Assembly (NCBI GenBank): GCA_963575745.1
Contig: CAUYUJ010016349.1
Coordinates: 903,589 to 967,588 of the forward strand
DNA: 64,000 nt
Reading direction: 5' to 3'
Source: Prorocentrum cordatum
Lineage: Eukaryota; Sar; Dinophyceae; Prorocentrales; Prorocentraceae
Positions 42,802 through 54,204 of the stretch are shown piece after piece. Numbering within the stretch: position 1 is the first letter of the stretch; each line of letters starts with the position of its first letter. The notes under the pieces were generated by a model that searched no databases, was not told the origin of the DNA, and saw nothing but the letters and a program-made list of their open reading frames with translations. Both the position numbers and the translations under genes were made by a program.

Positions 42802-43389
42802 TGAGGGACAAGCCCGCTATGCACAACTGCTTGCCGCAGTAAGTTCTTTCGTCAAGCTTCCAGCCCCCGCAATTCTAGTTGGCAGCTGAGCTGGAGCAGG
42901 GAGTGATCCCAACTCGCGATCCACGGAACGTACGCATAGTGCGATGTGGATGCGCATTCGCAATTCCCTTCACCACCTCCGCATTGGTATCATAACGCAA
43001 TCCCTTAACAGCTTGTCTTTATGGCTGTTCGGCAACCTGCGGGTAATTAGCCGTGGATGCCGACAAACAAGCAACATCGTTCGAGTTTGTTTGAAGGTTT
43101 GGCTGCGAGGGCAAAATCAGTTGCAGGCTACTGCGCGATGGTGGGCGCACGCCCACGGGAACGTCACGAAGTCTCGCAAGACCCATCGCAAACCGAAGGT
43201 ACTGGCCGCATTGTCGCGTCGGGCATGACGGCGAGGTTCACCCGTGGGCTAGCACAGTGTTTCGCGCTATGCGTGACAGTGCTAGCTGTTAGCTGTCATT
43301 GCGAGCTCGTCGCGCCACCCGAGTGGATCACTGAAGGTGAACGCACCAGTTCGCAGCCCGCGGCCTCGACCGAGATTGCCAGCACCACT

Positions 43390-44376
43390 ACGGTTGCTCC
43401 CACTTTCGACATGGCGTTCTTCTTTGTGCAGGCTCTTCGTGGCCGGTGTTCTGTGGCTCGCCTTCATATGGCGCCTGGTGGGGGCGGCCTACAGGGTGGC
43501 GGTGGCGGTCGTGTTGGGACCACTTCCCGCCAGCCACCCCCCTGGCGACCCGAGCGCGAGTCGATGTATCCACTGCGCCACTGGGTTCACGATTTGCTCG
43601 CTTGGAACGTGCTCGCCGCCGGCTTGGGCAGCGCACGACAGCGCGCTGCCGTCGTCCTCAATATCGGTGGAGCCGCTTGCAAGCTCACGCGCTCCATGAG
43701 CTTGGCGAGGATGGCGGAGGGAAGCACGGTCAACGGCCAACCATTCAGTTCGGCCCATTGGGCGAGCAGTCGCACCTCCAGGCTACCTGCGAGCTCTTCA
43801 AATTCTCGATGCGCCGCAACGACACCACCGATGCGCTGCTTGCGGTCTCTCACGCTGCGATTCCGAGCTACGCACAACGGTGGAGCTGCGATGCCTCAGG
43901 GAGGCTACAGCTGGCTGCTCCTCCGAGCGGTCGGCGTCACAGCTAGCCAATCCATGGCGCTGCTTCAACCCTGCGGCAACCGATGCCTTGCCGCGGAGCC
44001 TGAGTTCAACAGTCTCACGACTATGGCCAGGCGCGTGGGTTACATCGTGGAGCATGCACCAAGCAACGTCGCCAGCGCCTTTCTTTCGCCGCCATCGTTC
44101 GAAGGCTTCGCGGGCATGACCAACGACGACAGTCAGGGCGCGCTCCTGGACCCCTGGCACGAGCAGGATTTCGACGCCTGGGCATCCCGATGCTGGAGGT
44201 GCTATAACGCGCGCCGCTGGCCAGACCGCCGGCCCGTCGCAGAGCGCCGCGCCGCAGGCCTCATTCCCCGCCTCCGCGCGGGCACCCGCGGACGGAGCCG
44301 ACAAAGTCAGCGGAGCCTCCTGAGACACCAGTTCTGGCCCAGGCGGAACGGTCGATCACCGCGCTCTGATGTCTGA
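43390..44376 (+). pseudogene. gag-like region of a Ty1/copia-like retrotransposon, frameshifted
   Basis: Frame 1 reads YPLRHWVHDLLAWNVLAA, then AVVLNIGGAACKLTRSMS (43,560-43,760). It shifts to another frame for LGEQSHLQATCELFKFSM, then RRNDTTDALL (43,740-43,865), and returns to frame 1 for QGGYSWLLLRAVGVTAS, then FDAWASRCWRCYNARRWPD (43,890-44,230). The segment order is that of capsid-type gag proteins of copia-like elements that I recall from dinoflagellates. Two compensating frameshifts mark it as decayed. No LTR was identified upstream. Confidence 0.6.
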
Positions 44377-44387
44377 AGAGTGCCCAG

Positions 44388-44860
44388 ATGGATGAACAGC
44401 TGTTTTGGCAGATGAAGTCAGCGAAGCGTCAGTGTCGAAGGCGCATGCGGGCTCCTGCGCGCCAGGTGCGTAGATTCATCAAACAACAGCAGCACTTGTG
44501 TAGAAAGGGCAAAAGCAAAGGCAAAAGTGCCAGTTCTTCTGGAGCTCCCAGAAACTCAAGTATGTCAGTTTTTCTTCTGGTGCATAAATCAGAGCAAAAA
44601 CAAGCGTTCGCCAGGCGCCATGATCCCCAGGGACATGACGGGACCACCGTGACACGTAGCATTTGTGGAAGCGATTGCAATTTCCGTGCCGAGCGCCCCT
44701 GGGGCACCCCATCGCCGCCGCATGGCAGTTGTCTCAGGCATCACAGATGGCGCCCTGGACCAAGGCCCCTTGGGCGGCATCTCATGAGTTGTCTTCGAGG
44801 TCACTGAGAGCCCTCCTCAGTTGCACCTGGACCCCACGACGCGCCAGCGCAGCCATCCGT
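44388..44860 (+). pseudogene. gag 3' part with remnant of a CCHC zinc knuckle
   Basis: LFWQMKSAKRQCRRRMRAP, then a Lys/Gly-rich CRKGKSKGKS segment (nucleic-acid binding). At about 44,655 comes RSICGSDCNFRAERPWG, a knuckle-like Cys/Gly pattern with the last Cys replaced by Arg. Confidence 0.5.
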
Positions 44861-46237
44861 CGACGGCCCTTGGCAGCTACATGGATCTGTCCACGGCTCA
44901 CGGCAAGCAGCCTCGCTCACCGCGGCCCAGAGCCGCGCGCGCACTGACTCGCAACCCGCCCCGCCACCACCTCAGATTTTCATCGTTGCAAGCCCGACTT
45001 CAGAACCGCGGCAAATGTCAGTGTTGCCGCCGTTCTTGGCCACGGTCACCGCCGCCGCGGACTGGGCAGCAGCTACCGGCGGAGCTCGCGCTTCAGCCAG
45101 CGCGCCGCTGAGGACTGCAGCTCTGCGGGGCCCCCGCGAGATTGACCTCGTCGACAGGCGGGGCAGCTCGGGGGCCGCCGCCCTGCCCATGGGCCAACTC
45201 GTAGTCCCCGACGACCAGCGAATCATTATCCCAGGCATCAGCGGCTTCGGTCAACCTCGCACGCCTCCAGCAGTTCCAGGTAGCACAAGCTGCTCCGCCA
45301 GACTGGCCGCAACGCCGAGGATATGAGCACCTGCCTGACACTCCGATCGTAGCGATCAGGACCATCGTCGCACGCGACTTGGCCCCCGAGATCCATCCGG
45401 CTGTCTTCCATGGCCAGGTCGCAGGCCGAACGCGACGCTCAGATGGAACGACGCGCCCACCGATGTGAGCGTGCCCGACAGACCATCGGCATGTTGACGG
45501 TTGGTCTTCCAAGCGCGATGCCATCACCGACGCCGTCGGATCTACGCTCCGAGTCAGAAGTCGCAGAAATAGCAGATGCCGATGAGATGCGCGGCAGCTG
45601 TTTGGACCAGCGCGTCAACTTAGACTTCGCGCCGCTTCCATCAGAGCTGCGCCGGCGCCTGGGCCGACACAATCTACGACAATGCCCGCTTGCGAGCAGT
45701 GCAAGAAGCCTTTCGTGGTGACCAGGCACGAGCGCCCCCCGGCGCCCAACGCGCAGGCCGCGTTTGGTCGCGCGAGGTCATGCTCATGCAGGTGAACACC
45801 GCGCCCCGCGCAGCATCCGACGTGCGCGCGGCGCCCGAGGTCGGGGGCGCTGGTCATATTGCGAGACGCGCCAGCATTCTAAGTCACACTCAGCATGCCT
45901 GCGTCCACCAGGTGACAGGCGTCGCCCCGAGGGCAGCCGCAAGGCGATGGGGCCGACACGCTGCCCTGGTGGCCCGCCGTCGGGCCCGCCAGTGAGCGCG
46001 CCGCTCAGGCGCGCCGTAGTCGCGCCCGGCTTCACTCCGGCGAGCTCAGCGCCATCGTGGGCCCAGGTGCGTGGACCGACCTAATGAGAGAGGCGCTTGC
46101 GCTCAAGCTGCGCCGCCGAGCCCTAGAGGCGGGGCGCCGGCCGCGGCAGCTCCTCATGAGCAAGCCCTTGAGCACTCAAGGGCCAGGCGCTCGGATTCAA
46201 GACGGCAGGTGAGCACCCGCGCCTCCGTCGCGGATGA
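44861..46237 (+). other. Retroelement interior, no domain resolved
   Basis: Coding-like but frame-broken. A CEQCKKPF zinc-ribbon-like start occurs at 45,691 without its second Cys pair. No protease DTG was found. Confidence 0.35.
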
Positions 46238-46530
46238 TCAGGGCCGAGCTGCCATCCACAACTGCGCAACGCCCACTGGCGGAGGATCGCGCAGCATGGA
46301 GGTCGACCGCGCGCGCGACCCTGGACGCGGGCCAACGCGAGCTGATCCCACCAGGCGGAGGCGTCATCCAGATCCGATGACCAGCGAAGGCCGCCCGCGC
46401 CCCGCTGCAACAGCGTCCGAGCGGACACTGGGCGATGGTCATCGACGACTTTGAGAGGTCCGCGCAGGCGCCGGGCGGCGCGCCCGATCGCCGCGCGGCT
46501 GCGCTCCCGCGCCGACGAGCCGGAGATTGA
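46238..46530 (+). pseudogene. Protease-integrase linker remnant
   Basis: One frame reads RATLDAGQRELIPPGGGVIQ and has a TGA at 46,378. It continues in the same frame as QQRPSGHWAMVIDDFE, a pattern that follows the aspartic protease in copia-type polyproteins I know from dinoflagellates. Confidence 0.45.
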
Positions 46531-49471
46531 GACAGAGGATGCGACGGTTGCGGCTGCCGCTCCTTCCTGAGAGGCTGAGCAGTGGTCGACCCTAGGCTCT
46601 CGATGAGCGGAGGTCCCCATCAGGGGGCGCCCCGCCCCGCCTTGTCGGGGAATCCACGTCGCGTCGCAGCCGTGCCCTGGTGATAGAGCTAGCGCCGTCG
46701 CTCGCCCGAGTTCTTGAGCAGCGCCAGTGGCAGATGCGAGTGCTTCATTCCGCGAGCTTCCACCGTGCGCACTTCTCCGCCCGCCTTGGCGAAGTCGCCC
46801 GACATGAAGGCCAGCTGGTTTAGGCCGCGACGCCGCCTGGTCACACCTGCCAAGGAGATCATCACAATCGGACCGGAGAGCAGGGGCATGAGGTACTGCT
46901 TACGCATCGGAAATGAAGCATACACTGCGCCGTTATGGACCTGGCGGGACGATTGGACTACACGGTAAAAGTGGTCAAGCCCAGCAGCCGGCGTGAGACG
47001 AGTCAACGTTAGGTTATTCAAACTGGGGCTTGCACCAGAACCTCGCGTCAAATCGCCCGCCGAAACAGCGTTCCGCATCGTCGCGACGAGAGAAGAGCGG
47101 ACTAGCCTGATGTGCACATGCCTTCAAGGTCTGGTGCGTCAGGTCGATTGGAACAGAGTCGCTGATCGTGTCGCGCCCGAGGAAGCAGCAGCTACGCAGA
47201 CTAAGTGGACCAAAGCAGAGGTCAATCTACCATTCTACGCGCGATTGGTCACGCGCCGTGGTTTTCCCCGAGCAGCGCCCTCTGCCCAGGCGGAGTCAAA
47301 GATTGCATGGCCCACGAACGCTAGCTGCTCGTATCGGCGGGGAGGCTTCGGCAGCTTCGCCAAGTACCCGGCGCGCTCAATCCCCAACCGTTCGTCGTTC
47401 CGACACTCCCGATCCAAATAGGATACGTCACAGCAATAAAAATGTTCGCAAGGTAAGGAAGTTTACTCATGCAAGCGGGAGCACGTCCGGCCTCGACGAT
47501 CCAGACGAGATGCACGCCAATGGGCACGCACAAATATCGACGCCAGCCACCACACAGCAGCAGAGTGTTGGATCTCCAACTGGAGCGAGAGCGCCGTGAC
47601 ACGAGTTCACGCGCTGCTGCACGCATCCCTTTTTTACGCAGGCCCACGCCCCTTGCCCTGCATCTCTCAACATCATGGTAGAACGATCTACGTTCACTCT
47701 TAATATGAGCCAGGCAGTCTCGTCACAAACGGCCCGACCGAGCTGGAGACAACGGTCTGCCGTGCATGATGTCTTGCCGCGCGAGTGGACAGGCAGAGTC
47801 ACATCGCAAAGGTGCATGCGTCATTTGCTTTCCTACCGAAGTGACAGAAGTGGCGAAGCCACAGCAGAAACTAAGTCATGCGCCGGACAAGCGTCAGAAG
47901 AAAGATTAAGACGTCTTCGACGACATTCGTGACGACCTCTCTGGGTTCGGCACTGAGGAGCAGCTCGCCCGTTTGGTGCAGGACGCCATTATCGAAGACG
48001 CCAGGGAGCTCCCAGCGGGTCAGCACCTGGCGGAATCGTAAGCAGCATGGACCACTGTTGGCTACCGCGCAGCGTTTCCAGCGTCCACCTACCAAGCCGC
48101 AAACTTATAGCATGCCGTGGCCACGGCCCGAGCCATGGGACGTGGCGCGGACATATGTGAGGGTCGCGGCGGGCGAAGCCCGCGCCGCGCAGATCGCCAT
48201 CCGACGACAACTCTAGCCTGGCAAGGATTTCGGCTTGGTTACTGGCTGTGATCTAGGCGACCCCGCCGTCCAATCAATAGTACTTCCATGAATGCCCCAG
48301 GTCCGACGACGCACTGGCGGTGGTCGCGGCGCCGACTCGTCGCAGCGCCGGCCCGCCCAGCGGCCTCAGCCACCGCGGCGAACGCGAGACTTGGCGGACG
48401 CAGAACGAGGAGATTTGCCGCCCATCTCCTTCTGCGGTGGAAGATGTGCCAGACTGGTAGCGATGACGCAGACACGCGAGGGTTGGAACTGCTTCGTCGA
48501 ACAGCCGAGCCCTACTCGGCTCAGTGCAGCACCGCCGTGGGGACAGGTTTCCACGCACTCTCACGTCGAAGCGGCCGTGTTCGACCAGTGCTGTCCGGGG
48601 GCCGAGGGTCCCAGAGGCGTCCCAGCCAAGAAGCCGTCGCTGGCTTTTGCCAACTCGCAACAACTGACAGCGCCCTTCAGGCGTCCAGGAGTCTGATGTG
48701 CAGCGGACACCACTGCCACGACTTGAATTGGGGACCCCGCCAGCACTCAAAGACCCAACAGGTCTGGCCCTGGCGCAGAGCTGAGCGCGCGGTGCAGGGC
48801 ATTGTCGCGCTCGGATCCGCGGTGGAAGCCTCGGCAACCCTGATGGCCGAACTCTACCCGGGCACGGGAGCAAGCATCAGCCTGGAGGCTTTCCAGGACT
48901 GTGAACGCCCGGAAGGAGCCGAGCCTCGGGCGCGCAGACATCCTCCGTCACGCCGGCTGCCAAGCACGCAGCCAACACACCACGTGCAAAGCGATGCCTG
49001 GAAAGCCCAGGCGGCCGCGGAAATCAGCGGCAGCCGGGCACAAGGATGGCGCGCAATCCCACCGGGTGTCGAGCCACCATTCTCATGCCCAGGATGCGCG
49101 CGCGACCCGCCGCGAGACAGAGAGCGCACCATGACCGCGCCGGGCGACCCCGAGAGCGCTGCCGGTTCGACGGACCACGCAGGGCTGCACGAGCGCCGCA
49201 CCAGCCAACGCAGACCCTTGTCCCGCGAGGCACGCGCGCAACAGTCTCAAGATCCCGTGGCAGGAACAACTGGGTCACAGGTGAGTCCTGACGCAGATAG
49301 GCCGCCTCCTGATCGAGGCCCCATCGGCGACCCTGCACCAGCACCTACGCGTGGCGACCTCCTCGACGACGGCGAGCCATCGCCGCCGCGTGACCCCGCG
49401 GCGCCCCGAGCCGCCAGAGTTACTCGGCCACGACCTCGATCGTGGACGCTGCAACGGGTCACGCCCCATGG
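46531..49471 (+). other. Retroelement-flanked interior, mostly unresolved
   Basis: Repeat-free, moderately GC-rich sequence with many short frames. Best coding-like segment: DDLSGFGTEEQLARLVQDA, then IIEDARELPAG (47,930-48,042), ending in TAA. No RT YVDD or RNase H motif was seen on either strand. Confidence 0.35.
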
Positions 49472-50540
49472 GCGTGGACAAGCGTCGAGGCCATTCAGAG
49501 TTTGCGCGTGCTACGAGCCGGCGATGCATCGCAGATGCGACGCGATATTCGCAAACTACACATACGTTGGTGGCAGGCTGCACGGACTCAGGTGGAAAAG
49601 ATATTCATCGCAGCCCGGTGCCCGCTCAGCGTCATACAGGTGCCGCGAGTGCCGGGCCTGGGCGAGCAGTGCGTCATAGATCACACCTTCAATCGAGGTG
49701 GTCACGGCTCCCGAGCAGGACGAAGAGGGGGACATCCTCTTCCACCGTCAGTATCCGATCTGGCACATGATCGACCGAGCCTGCCAGCGGCATGAAGCAC
49801 GGCCGCTGTAGGGTGATTCCAGCGACGTTGGGCATCGATCCCCTGAGCGCCTATGCTCTGCCATCCGATCGTTCTAGCTTTCGATCGTCGGCCCATCCAG
49901 GGCCTTAGTTTCAGGAGGGAAAAAATTACACAGACACAATTAATCGTCGATTCCAAGGAAAATATGCGAAAATATGGGAAGTGGGGGGGAAGACAGAAAC
50001 CCAGAAAATAAAGGAAAATATAGGGAACCCTGTTGTTTGTGTGTATTTATTTGCGTGTCCCAGTTCCCCTGCATAGTTGTTGATGGCGAGCGTGGCATAC
50101 TTGGGGCCGAAGCGAGGCCATTCTTCGACCGGCGTGGCAGTGCGGTCCGAGTCCGAGCCCCAGACCAGCGCGCCCGAGTGATCGAACCGCGCGGTGCCAT
50201 CTTACGGCGCGCCATGCTGGTAAGACGTCGGCATGATCGGCCTTCTTCCCGAGTGCCCAGCACAGCACCGTGACCATCAATGACCGAGGCGCCGAACAAC
50301 CGCGTCGCCTCGGAGATGCACGACGATTGATGAATCTCGGGGGGCTGACACATGGCGTTTCAAGTCAACCTGCGACGCCGCGCAGTCAGGCAGGGATGGT
50401 GGTGGAGAAGAATATGGTGAGCCTATCTACGAAGACACTCCAACGCTTCGGCCTTGCCGACGCTGGCACGGTCACCGCGTCGCCACAACCCGACGCCAAG
50501 CAGCACTCGGCCTCGAATACCTAGCGGGGGAAATCGTCGA
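49472..50540 (+). pseudogene. Retroviral-type integrase (rve) remnant, copia-like
   Basis: The zinc-binding part is MRRDIRKLHIRWWQAART (49,530), with His retained and the second His changed to Gln, then after a frameshift YRCRECRAWA (CxxC, 49,637). The core starts EGDILFHRQYPIWHMIDRA (49,728). After a 163-bp insertion it continues VVDGERGILGAEA (50,079), APDQRARVIEPRGAILRRAM (about 50,158). The second Asp (VDGE) and the Glu (VIEPRG) are present; the first Asp position appears as Glu (IEVVT). Integrases insert the element cDNA into the genome. In-frame stops show it is dead. Confidence 0.65.
49911..50073. mobile_element. 163-bp insertion with TAGTT target duplication in the integrase
   Basis: TAGTT at 49,906-49,910 is repeated at 50,074-50,078. 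Removing one TAGTT plus the insert restores a continuous ALVVDGERGI reading. The insert is AT-rich. Its ends TCAGGAGGGA and (complement) TGCAGGGGAA are only weakly similar. Confidence 0.7.
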
Positions 50541-50774
50541 TCTCAGCAGTGTTGCGGCCATCCAAGTAGGCCGCGGCCTGGACCGCACCGTGACCGAAGA
50601 GACTCGCGATGCATCACTCCTGTTCGGGTGGGGGCCGGGCCTCCGCGAAGCAGAGACCCGGTGAAGATTCGAGGCTGGCACATTGAGCCTGGTCGAGCTC
50701 CCTTGCCCCGACCACGGCAAGATGTGTCATCCCTTGTTTAACTTTGAGTAGTTGGACGCTGCTTCGGAGATCTT

Positions 50775-51059
50775 GTGGAAGATGATCTCCATGTGGCAGA
50801 GATCAGTGGAAGCAGCGCCGATTATTTGGAAGCTGGCACGCGTGCAAACGTCCCCACCAACGACGATGGGAGGTTGTCCACCATCGATGAGGGATCCCAC
50901 AATGACTCTGTGAGCGACATACTCTTGATCGACACCACGTGGTGGGCGCCTCTATTACACGATCAACAGACGGTCATGCAGGATGCGTTGCCAGCTGTAT
51001 CGGCTTCGTTTGAAGAACTATTAGAGACGGAACCCCAACCAGCTCCCTCACACCGTCGT
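50775..51059 (+). pseudogene. Possible integrase-RT linker, truncated
   Basis: Frame ISGSSADYLEAGTRANVP, then acidic SHNDSVSDILLID and SFEELLETEPQPAPSH. Acidic linkers are expected between integrase and RT in copia elements. Homology ends at the duplicated segment near 51,060, so RT and RNase H are missing. Confidence 0.3.
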
Positions 51060-54000
51060 TGTCGAACACCAGTGCACAAGCGCGGCGGGGTGGTCATAGT
51101 GTCTGGTTGGCCTGCACGTAGCAGGCAATATGCCAGAAACCCCGCCGTCTTAACGATAAGCCAATGCAAAGTGACCGTGGGGTGGCCGCGCATGATCCAG
51201 ATGTAGCCGCCGCGAAGTGCACGTTGTAGTGTTATTTGAAACGGATGGTGGCCCTGGGCACAGCAGGCAATATGATACCCGCCCCGCCGCCCCTGCCCAA
51301 AAACGATAGAATGTCCCCGCGGGGCCCACCAGCATGACCCAATAGGTTGCCCAGATGTGTATGTTGTATGGTTTTTTTTGACAGGGATGGTCGAGGGGGG
51401 GGATGTCATTGGTCCTGTTCTGCTGCCCGTCGCCTAGGGGGCGGGGTGTTCACGCATAGGGAACAGTGATGAACCCCTCCCCGAAGCGGCAGAGGGACGA
51501 CGGAAGAGGACACCCGCTAAACCCGTCAAGCCCAGAGGGCTGGCATGATTTAGTGAGCGAGCTGTTTTGCCACGTGTGCGCGCGTATCTATGGCTCGGCA
51601 GAGCTTGAGGGAAGTACTGTACTTCAGAGCGTGAATTACCTGCCCCGCTTTCGCTTCCAGGCAAAACCAGGTCATGCCACGCGCCTCTTCGTCAAGCGGC
51701 ATGACCAGTACAGGCCGTAGTTTGGCATCGCTTGGTATCTCTTGGAAGCGAGGGTGGTCAAAAGCGGGGTAGGTTGGTTCGCCCCCTAGTACTGGCATTT
51801 CCTGGTATCGCGCGAAGCTGTGCAATCGTGGGATTTCCCAGGAAAGAGCGGCAGAATCCGGGTCGGTTCCACAAGGGTTTGCCGCCGAAGTGCGGAATGC
51901 AAGTCTCGGGTCACCGATCGTACGATTTGGGGTTGGGTCCGCGCCCGCAATCCCAGCAGGGGTAAGTCGCGAATGTCACCGCCGTCATCCTCTTTCTCGT
52001 TCGCTTCCTCCCTCCCACCTTCACACCCATCCGCTTCCATCCTGCCTTCTCCCTCCTCCGCATTCTGTCTGCTCCTTCCCTTACTGATGATTTCCTTTCC
52101 TGTTTTGTCCCGCCTCCTGCCTTCGCCCCCGTCCGTCTTCTCCCCCTTGTCATGGGCCGATTCGCTTACCCTGCATTGCTCCTCTCCTCAATTCCTCCTC
52201 TCCCCCCTTGTTCATCCGTCTCCTCTCACAATTTGCATGCACGCGTTTTGCTTGACGGGGGCCAGCAATGTGTTCGACGCGGGTACCCCGCAGTTGCACA
52301 AGTATTCTGGCGTTTTTTTCTTGTTTGGGATTTTGAAAAAGTAAAATCGAAGGGGTCGAGTCTTGATACAATTGGCAGCGTCAAAGTTTTAATGTGCAAA
52401 ACTGAGTATGAGCATCATGTGGTTGGATGTGGGTCGTTCTGAGCTCTGAGTACGAGTGAGTCGCAGCACTAGCGGATCTGAGTGAGCCTTGTAGGAAGTA
52501 GCCGAGATGGGGATGGGTCTGGGACAAAGTGGGGAAGGGTGAGAATAGGTATGAGTGTCAGTGCGTATGCGTATGAACCACTGAGTGTCAGTTGGTATGA
52601 GTGCGAATGAGTACCAGGCTACGTCGCTAAGTATGAGTGTGTCTGAATGCGAGTCGGCTTCAATGTGGCTGGATGGGAGCATGGGTACGGTCGGGCATGA
52701 GTGGGAGGATCCCGGGGTGTCCTTGGTCACCGGCCGAGTCCGCGACTCAGCCCCTGCCCTCGGGAATTAAGGTCTACCTTGTCCCTTTAATGTTCAGGCT
52801 GCCTCTTCATTCGAAAGCGGAGCGCCTTGAGTTCGCATCTGGGCGACGAAGGAAAACGGATTCGTCTTCACCAGCATTTTTGCGCGTAAGTTGTTCGCGT
52901 AAGGTGGCGCGTGAACACCACCGTTTCCAATGTGGTTTGCCGCGCTGGCGACCCGCGTAAGCCACCACGTAAGGTCGCTATGCCATGTCGCGTAAGACAC
53001 GTTTCTTTCCGTCGCTCATCTGCCCGCGTTTGGATGTTTTTGCACGAGTCTCTTGGACCTCGTTCTCGCGACAGGACGCTTGGCGGCAAAGGCAGTCTCT
53101 TGCGTGGGCTCAGTGGGTAAAGAAGTGTTTGTGGCTTGTATTGAAAACGACCAGATGTCAAATGTGGATGCGAAGGTGAAGTGCGCGCGATTGCTGTGCG
53201 CTGTTCTTGTCAACGTGTGAAATCAGTTTTAAAGAGTGCGTGCGATTGCTGCGAAGCGGCTGGTGCAGAAAAGTCACACTATGTCACGGTCGTTGTTTAA
53301 GTACACGCGCCGAAATTGGTGAGCGAATGGCATCCAACTCTTCACCCGAGCAGCCAACAGTGAGTGCGCGGTCCGTGTGGCGCCATTACAGACGTGCTCC
53401 ACTTGGTGATGTGGACCGAGGCGTACTTTTCAAGGTGATTTCCAAATTGCTGTACAAGGGGGTGGGGCATCCGATGTCATTGGTTATGGGGATTCGTGGA
53501 GCTCCCAGGTGCAACAAACCTGGGCGACCCCCACCTGGGCATCCCACGCGCCATGTCTGCTACATCGCGATGGTCTTAGGGCTCTTACAAGAGATACGGA
53601 CACTTCTCCAAATGGCCGATCCACCAGAGTGGTCTTTGCGATCTTGGCGCCAACGGCCCCTTGACATCCTCCAGCGGCTCCCCGTTAGGAAGCCCAATCG
53701 CCATGTGGCTATGAAAACAGAGACAGTCACGTGAGTAGAAATTCGATGGGTTCCGACAACTCTAGGCGCGCACGGACGGGTACACGACATCCTGGCGGCC
53801 CCCACTTGGCATACCGAAGTGCCTTGCGGTTGGACCCCCCTCTAGCCGCTCGAGTGCTCTCACCTCGGTGCCAGCCACAGTTTCTACGAGAAATCGCACT
53901 CACTCCCCCGCGTGTCGGGGTTGCGCCAGATCCGGCCCCAAAACTCCTGCTACTGCTCCGCCGCCTCCACCTCCTCCTATTCCTCCTTCTCCTCCTCCCT

Positions 54001-54204
54001 GATTCCTCCTTCCTCCCTCCTCCTTCTACTCGGCGCCCTCCTCCTCCTCCTCATCCTTCTTCGCACTCCCTCTAGCTCCTCTGCCTCCCTCCCTCCTCCT
54101 CCTCCTCCATTGCCGTTCCGGCTCCAGTAATTTTTTGATCGAGCCGATTACGCTTCAGACGCGGCGGTCCAGAGCGCACGCAGCCTCGGGCTCCGTTTCG
54201 CCGC
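51060..54204. repeat. Segmental duplication, copy A (non-coding part)
   Basis: Matches 58,048-58,255 and 59,700-63,542 (copy B), and its left end matches copy C. Landmarks: inverted-repeat units (51,085-51,390), GAATGTCACCGCCGTCATCC region (51,970), GTATGAGTG minisatellite (52,405-52,700), GTTCAGGCTGCCTCTTCATT (52,791), CACCTCGGTGCCAGCCACAG (53,861). Identity looks near 80% up to about 53,820 and much higher after. The frame at 53,207-53,734 is conserved only loosely in B and is not called a gene. Confidence 0.85.
51629..51789. mobile_element. MITE-like element, family M6, copy 2, present in A only
   Basis: TIR ACCTGCCCCGCTTT against the complement of AACCTACCCCGCTTTTG. Absent at the corresponding site of copy B (about 60,025-60,050). 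AGTACT lies on both flanks (51,613 and 51,788). Confidence 0.8.

Noticed and set aside
43057-43390. Start of the gag frame as part of the protein
   Set aside because: The first 110 codons lack similarity to the gag pattern and have no clear start; only 43,390 onward is used.
49905-50076. Canonical GT-AG intron in the integrase
   Set aside because: GT at 49,908 and AG at 50,075-50,076 would leave a frame break; the TAGTT target-duplication reading restores the frame, so an insertion fits better.
53207-53734. 175-codon frame in copy A as a gene
   Set aside because: Copy B keeps the sequence at about 80% but with frame changes and no pattern of synonymous substitution visible by eye.
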